Source of the DNA: Streptomyces prunicolor NBRC 13075
GTDB taxonomy: Bacteria > Actinomycetota > Actinomycetes > Streptomycetales > Streptomycetaceae
Assembly (NCBI RefSeq): GCF_000367365.1
Contig: NZ_BARF01000051.1
Span: 1 to 64,000 of the forward strand
Length of the DNA stretch: 64,000 bases
Direction of reading: 5' to 3'
This document shows, piece by piece, positions 60,332-64,000 of this stretch (position 1 is its first letter; the number at the start of each line of letters is the position of its first letter). The notes under the pieces are model-generated. The model was not told the origin of the DNA. It did no database searches and saw only the letters and a program-made list of their open reading frames with translations. Both the position numbers and the translations under genes were made by a program.

Positions 60332-61255
60332 TCAGCTCGGTCGGCGGCGTGCCTGCCGTAGTTCGCGGTCGACGGCCCAGGCGTCGGCGACCGGGCCGAG
60401 GTGGCCGAGCTTGTCGGGGTTGATCACCGCGCGGATGGTCTGGATGCGACCGTCGAGCACGTCGAGGGCCAGGGTGTGGAGCACCTTCCCGTCGCGGTCG
60501 CGGAAGAGCGCGCCGGGCTGGCCGTTGACCTCGTGCGGTTCGCAGGACACATCGATGCGGATCAGCCACGGGAAGACCGTGCCCAGCACCCGGGCCACGT
60601 TCTCCGCCCCGGCGATGGCCTTGGCCAGTTGCGGAGCCTTACCGCCACCGTCACCGACGAACTGCACGTCGGCGGCGAGCAGTTCACGCAGTCCGCCCAC
60701 GTCGCCGTCCTTCAACGCGTCGAAGAACCGGGTCGCCAGCTCCTCCCGTTCCCGCCGGTCCGCGGTGAACCGGGGCCGCCCCTCCGCCATGTGCCGCCGC
60801 GCCCGTACCAGCAACTGCCGACACGCCGCCTCCGAACGACCGACGGTCGTGGCGATCTCCTCGAAGCCGAAGGCGAACACCTCCCGCAGCACGAACACCG
60901 TCCGCTCCAGCGGGCTGAGTTGCTCCAGCAGCAGAAGGGCCGCCATCGACACCGAGTCGGCCAACTCCACCGACCGCGCCGGATCCTGGTACGGGTCACT
61001 GAGCAGCGGCTCGGGGAACCAGGGTCCGACGTACTCCTCCCGCCGTACCCGAGCGGAACGCAGCACATCGATCGCGATCCGGGTCACCGTGGCCGACAGG
61101 AAGGCCTTGGTCGACGTGGGCCGGGTGGCCGTGGCGTCGAACCGCAGCCAGGTCTCCTGGACCGCGTCCTCGGCCTCGGCCACACTGCCCAGAATCCGAT
61201 AGGCGATCGAGAACAGCAGTGGCCGCAGCTCCTCGAACTCCTCGACCTTGCTCAC
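60332..61255 (-). CDS. ECF41-family RNA polymerase sigma factor
   Basis: A 307-aa extracytoplasmic-function sigma factor with fused C-terminal SnoaL-like domain. Sigma2 (about 10-75) and sigma4 (about 105-160) are intact. The ECF41 marks are present: WFPEP (79-83) in the linker, DGGGK (202-206) and NPDKL (279-283). In ECF41 factors the C-terminal domain controls activity instead of an anti-sigma factor. The neighbouring carboxymuconolactone-decarboxylase-like gene is the classic ECF41 target. GTG 61255 has AAGGGGA upstream. Confidence 0.93.
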   Translation of the reverse strand: MSKVEEFEELRPLLFSIAYRILGSVAEAEDAVQETWLRFDATATRPTSTKAFLSATVTRIAIDVLRSARVRREEYVGPWFPEPLLSDPYQDPARSVELADSVSMAALLLLEQLSPLERTVFVLREVFAFGFEEIATTVGRSEAACRQLLVRARRHMAEGRPRFTADRREREELATRFFDALKDGDVGGLRELLAADVQFVGDGGGKAPQLAKAIAGAENVARVLGTVFPWLIRIDVSCEPHEVNGQPGALFRDRDGKVLHTLALDVLDGRIQTIRAVINPDKLGHLGPVADAWAVDRELRQARRRPS

Positions 61256-61290
61256 GCCGATTCCCCTTCCCCTGCCAGTAGTTGTCCCGC

Positions 61291-61767
61291 TCAGCCGAAC
61301 ATCCCGGGCGCATAGTCGCCCGCGCACGGCTGCCTCGTGATGATGTTCAGCCGGTTCACCGAGTTCATGAAGGAGACCAGGATGACCAGCGTGGTGAGCT
61401 GCTCGTCGTCGTAGTGCTTGGCGGCGTTCGCCCACACCTCGTCGCTCACCCCGCCGGCCGCGTCCGCGACCCGGGTCCCTTCCTCGGCCAGCTCCAGCGC
61501 GGCCCGCTCCGCCTCCGTGAAGACCGTGGCCTCCCGCCAGGCCGCGACCAGGTTCAGCCGCACCGAGGTCTCGCCCGCCGCCCCGGCCTCCTTGGTGTGC
61601 ATGTCGATGCAGATGGCGCAGCCGTTGATCTGGCTCACGCGCAGCGCCACCAGCTCCTGCGTCAGGGCCGGCAGTGCCGACCCCTTGAGCGTCCTGCCCA
61701 CCGCCATGAACTGCTTGGCGGCCTTGCCGGCGATCGGGCTGGAGAGGTAGTTCAGTCGTGCGTCCAT
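61291..61767 (-). CDS. Carboxymuconolactone decarboxylase / AhpD-like protein
   Basis: A 158-aa protein with the AhpD-type redox motif C-x2-C-x3-H (CAICIDMH) and downstream NYYDDEQ-type helices. Start ATG 61767 has AGGAGGG at 7 nt; the upstream in-frame ATG at 61839 lies before the predicted promoter. Its promoter matches the ECF41 consensus, so the sigma factor encoded next to it probably drives it. An oxidative-stress or peroxidase-like role is inferred. Confidence 0.9.
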   Translation of the reverse strand: MDARLNYLSSPIAGKAAKQFMAVGRTLKGSALPALTQELVALRVSQINGCAICIDMHTKEAGAAGETSVRLNLVAAWREATVFTEAERAALELAEEGTRVADAAGGVSDEVWANAAKHYDDEQLTTLVILVSFMNSVNRLNIITRQPCAGDYAPGMFG

Positions 61768-62081
61768 GGTGTGCCCTCCTGGGCTGTGGTCGTCAGTGGC
61801 TGCACCCCCGAGACGAGACAGCCCGGCCCCCTGTGACATCGACGAAAGTGACCTGCGTCTCCCACCCGCTGGCCCTTAGGCCGACCGCCGTGCACGCGAA
61901 CGCACTCGCCCTTCCGCTGCCGTTCGCCCCGGCCGAGGGGTTGGTACCGCACACCGTCCAGCCGGGCCGGGCCCTGTGGCTCCTCGGGTACATCGCCATG
62001 GTCCCCACAGCCCCCGCCTACGCGCTCAACTTCGCGGCGGCGACCGACGAAGAAGCCCTGGTGCAGAGGGAGTTCCGCTCC
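61768..62081. other. 314-bp intergenic region with the ECF41 promoter
   Basis: The left part is the leader and promoter of the carboxymuconolactone-decarboxylase-like gene. From about 61855 to 62081 I see no convincing gene on either strand; a rightward frame is open there but has no ribosome binding site or family likeness. Confidence 0.55.
61812..61838 (-). promoter_or_regulatory. ECF41-type promoter
   Basis: TGTCACA (61832-61838, minus), a 16-bp spacer and CGTC (61812-61815, minus) match the published ECF41 target motif TGTCACA-N16-CGTC exactly. Transcription should start near 61805 and give a leader of about 40 nt. Confidence 0.85.
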
Positions 62082-62717
62082 TCAGCCCGCGCGCCGCCGC
62101 CGTACCAGATGCTCCCGAGCCACCCCGTCCCGAGGACCGCCCCGCTCCACGAGCCGCTCCGCGATACGGTCCTGGATCTCGGACGACCGCTTGCCCGCGT
62201 ACTTGAACTTCGCCCGTACGCCGGTCACTTCGAGCCGTACCACCCGGATACCGGACAACAGCCGTCCGTACGGCGCCTCGCCCGCGGTGACCTTCGAGGA
62301 GCCGCCCTCGGGCTGGAAGTGGCCGACCTGGCGGTTGAGCAGGGTCGCCTTCTCGGCGGGGTCGTCCACCAGGTGGGCGGTGCACCGGAGTTGGACCGCC
62401 GCGTAGAAGCTGGTCGGTACGCCGTGCTCGGCCGGGCCGTCCGGTTCCGCCTGCCAGGGGCCGGGGACGTAGACGTAGTCGTCGACGACGCTCAGGACCA
62501 CCTGCGGGGCTGCCGCCAGCGCGGGCAACAGGGGGTTGGGGCGGGCGAGATGAGTGATCGCCTCGCCGAGCTGCGGGTCGTAGGCGAAGTGGAGGGGCTG
62601 GACGAACGGGGGTTCGCCGGACGGGCCGTTGACCGCCAGTTGGCCGAAGTCGTGGGCGGCGAGCCAGTGTTGCCACTCGGTGTCGTCCTGGGGTGCGTCC
62701 CAAGGGTGGATGAGCAT
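62082..62717 (-). CDS. FMN-binding split-barrel protein, PaiB-like
   Basis: A 211-aa protein with the PaiB/FMN-binding fold: MLIHPWDAPQ at the start, PPFVQPLHFAYD, ITHLARPNPL, YVYVPGPWQ and the late SGIRVVRLEVTGVRAKFKYAGKR. PaiB in Bacillus is listed as a negative regulator and may bind flavin or haem. ATG 62717 shares a base with the stop of the preceding gene (TAATG), so the two PPOX-type genes are translationally coupled. Confidence 0.87.
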   Translation of the reverse strand: MLIHPWDAPQDDTEWQHWLAAHDFGQLAVNGPSGEPPFVQPLHFAYDPQLGEAITHLARPNPLLPALAAAPQVVLSVVDDYVYVPGPWQAEPDGPAEHGVPTSFYAAVQLRCTAHLVDDPAEKATLLNRQVGHFQPEGGSSKVTAGEAPYGRLLSGIRVVRLEVTGVRAKFKYAGKRSSEIQDRIAERLVERGGPRDGVAREHLVRRRRAG

Positions 62718-63403
62718 TACAACGCGGCCAGGTAGGAGGGGAGTTCGGTGCCGGGGGCCAGGTCGTCGTTCGGGAGCGGGGCTCCGTAGGCGGCCCGGAG
62801 CGGGACCACGCCGGACCAGTGCGGGAGGTCCAGGTCCTCGGGCTCGTCGTTCGCGCCGCCGGTGCGGAGCTTGGCGGAGACCTGGTCGAGGTCGAGGCGG
62901 ATCACCATGGTGGCGGCGAGTTCCTTCTTGTTGGCGGGCCGCGAGTCCGCCGACCGGCCGGGCACGACGTGGTCGACCAGCGCGTCCAGCGCTGTCCGCT
63001 TCTCCTCGGGGTCCGTCACCTGGTGGGCGATGCCGTGCACCACCACGGAGCGGTAGTTGATCGAGTGGTGGAACGCGGAACGGGCCAGCACCAGGCCGTC
63101 GACGTGCGTGACCGTCAGGCACACCGGCAGCCCCGGGTCGGCCTGCCCGGTCATCCGCAGCGGGCGCGCACCCGTCGAACCGTGCACGTACAGCCGCTCG
63201 CCGACCCGTCCGTACAGCGTCGGCAGCACCACCGGCGCGCCGTCGCGCACGAAGCCGAGGTGGCAGACGTAGGCCGCGTCGAGTATCGCGTGGACGAGGT
63301 CCTTGTCGTACGACGCCCGGTCCGCCGAGCGGGTGGGGACGGTCCGGTCGGTCGGCGTGTAGGCGGCGGGCGGTGACGTCGGCTGCGCGGTGGTCCCCTG
63401 CAT
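62717..63403 (-). CDS. Pyridoxamine 5'-phosphate oxidase family protein
   Basis: A protein of 228 aa with a split-barrel FMN-binding domain. DAAYVCHLGFVRDGAPVVLPTLYGRVG and FHHSINYRSVVVHGIA mark the PPOX fold, followed by GAKLRTGG-like and LPHWSGVVPL segments. It may oxidise a flavin-linked substrate or detoxify; true vitamin B6 synthesis is not assured. ATG 63403 has GGAG 7 nt upstream; a TTG further up (63415) overlaps that GGAG. It is divergent from the MocR gene. Confidence 0.87.
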   Translation of the reverse strand: MQGTTAQPTSPPAAYTPTDRTVPTRSADRASYDKDLVHAILDAAYVCHLGFVRDGAPVVLPTLYGRVGERLYVHGSTGARPLRMTGQADPGLPVCLTVTHVDGLVLARSAFHHSINYRSVVVHGIAHQVTDPEEKRTALDALVDHVVPGRSADSRPANKKELAATMVIRLDLDQVSAKLRTGGANDEPEDLDLPHWSGVVPLRAAYGAPLPNDDLAPGTELPSYLAAL

Positions 63404-63474
63404 GGTGCTCTCCAATGGTCTGCTTGCGGTCCGGGGTGGTCCGGAATGTGGTGGCGTCGGGTTGTCATTCGCAT

Positions 63475-63486
63475 TGCACTAGTGCA
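63475..63486. promoter_or_regulatory. Perfect palindrome TGCACTAGTGCA between PPOX and MocR genes
   Basis: A 12-bp perfect palindrome lies in the divergent gap, about 10 nt before the MocR start. Related TGTGC/GCAT words surround it. It is the probable MocR operator. Confidence 0.7.
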
Positions 63487-63497
63487 TAGTGTGCTTT

Positions 63498-64000
63498 GTG
63501 CTAGGAGGATATCGGATCGAGGGGCGACGCGCAGCAGACATTGCGGCGGACGTCGAGCGCGCGGTGGGTTCGGGGGAGCTGGAGCCGGGTCAACTGCTGC
63601 CGCCCATGCGGGAGTTGGCGGTCGAGCTGGGGGTGAACCCGAACACGGTCGCTGCCGCGTACCGCACGCTGCGGGAGCGCGGGGTCATCGAGACCGCCGG
63701 GCGCCGCGGCAGCAGGGTGCGGCCCAAACCGGCCACGACCGGGCGCGAGCACATCCGGGTGGACGTGCCGGCGGGGGTGCGTGACGTCTCCCACGGCAAC
63801 CCGGATCCGGCACAACTGCCCTCCCTGGCAAGAGCGTTCACCTATGCCGCCGAACAGTCCGACCGGGAACCCGTCATGTACGGCGACGCCCCGGTCGAAC
63901 CGGAGCTGGCGCGCATCGCCCGGGCCGAACTGGACGCGGACGGGGTGCCCGCCGGCCCGGTGGCCGTCACCTCCGGCTCCCTGGACGCCATCGAACGCGT
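63498..64000 (+). CDS. MocR-family GntR/aminotransferase regulator (cut by window end)
   Basis: Partial, at least 167 aa, reading open through base 64000. Residues 1-75 form a GntR winged HTH (ELEPGQLLPPMRELAVELGV; NPNTVAAAYRTLRERGVIE). From about 100 a type-I aminotransferase-like domain begins (ISH-type NPDPAQLP...YGDAPVEPELARIARAEL). MocR proteins use PLP as effector. The start is GTG 63498 or GTG 63489; the transcript may be leaderless. It is divergent from PPOX genes, which fits PdxR-like control. Confidence 0.85.
   Translation, partial: MLGGYRIEGRRAADIAADVERAVGSGELEPGQLLPPMRELAVELGVNPNTVAAAYRTLRERGVIETAGRRGSRVRPKPATTGREHIRVDVPAGVRDVSHGNPDPAQLPSLARAFTYAAEQSDREPVMYGDAPVEPELARIARAELDADGVPAGPVAVTSGSLDAIER

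Noticed and set aside
61768..61839. Upstream start (ATG 61839) for the carboxymuconolactone-decarboxylase-like gene
   Set aside because: It lies upstream of the -10 of the ECF41 promoter, so it would not be in the transcript; ATG 61767 has a strong ribosome binding site.
61855..62081. Possible gene rightward between the carboxymuconolactone-decarboxylase-like and PaiB-like genes
   Set aside because: The frame is open but runs antisense through the PaiB-like gene, and I find no ribosome binding site or motif.

Overview
The window is typical Streptomyces chromosome: very high GC, dense genes, GTG starts, 4-bp stop/start overlaps and Streptomyces-type dispersed hairpin repeats. I count 57 protein genes, of which the last is cut by the window end. 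There is one tandem glycine riboswitch and several operators or terminators. I saw no tRNA, rRNA, CRISPR array or insertion sequence.

1-14200: a conserved actinobacterial cell-envelope, division and glycine block. Its order is CDP-alcohol phosphatidyltransferase, a nucleotidyltransferase fused to a degenerate phosphomannomutase, DUF881, small basic protein, DUF881, GarA/OdhI-type FHA protein, FtsR (MerR), bifunctional nuclease, second MerR, DNA polymerase IV with a long repetitive tail, PRC-barrel protein, then glycine riboswitch and gcvP. The order parallels mycobacterial Rv1822-Rv1832, but gcvH is missing.

14200-25600: molybdenum and redox region. It holds modABC, a small SUOX-fold protein, a xanthine-dehydrogenase-type enzyme (FAD subunit plus a fused FeS/Mo subunit), a divergent PucR regulator, a LysR regulator with an NAD formate dehydrogenase, and a Mop-domain HTH regulator.

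25600-44400: a potassium and cation island, the most interesting part. It holds two APC-type permeases (one KimA-like), a Na+/H+ antiporter, an orphan KdpD with a dispersed repeat inserted in frame, kdpFABC preceded by a 27-codon ORF, and kdpED. Two paralogous two-TM proteins bracket the first half. Seven copies of a 17-bp direct repeat (CGTCAA-N5-CGTCAA, 11-bp period) lie in front of the island's genes. They look like binding sites for an OmpR/PhoB-family regulator, probably KdpE, and suggest one regulon.

44400-64000: accessory metabolism and regulation. It holds a GH43 beta-xylosidase with a CGAAACTTTCG operator, a DUF5999 protein under two 12-bp palindromes, a GCS2-type ligase, a VWA/substrate-binding membrane protein, a CPBP-like protein, PhzF, a methyltransferase, an XRE regulator divergent from an aldo/keto reductase and alcohol dehydrogenase, a PadR regulator with its operator, and an SRPBCC protein. 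After these come a Clp-N protein, an EamA exporter, an ECF41 sigma factor with a carboxymuconolactone-decarboxylase-like gene under a matching ECF41 promoter, two PPOX flavoproteins and a divergent MocR regulator.
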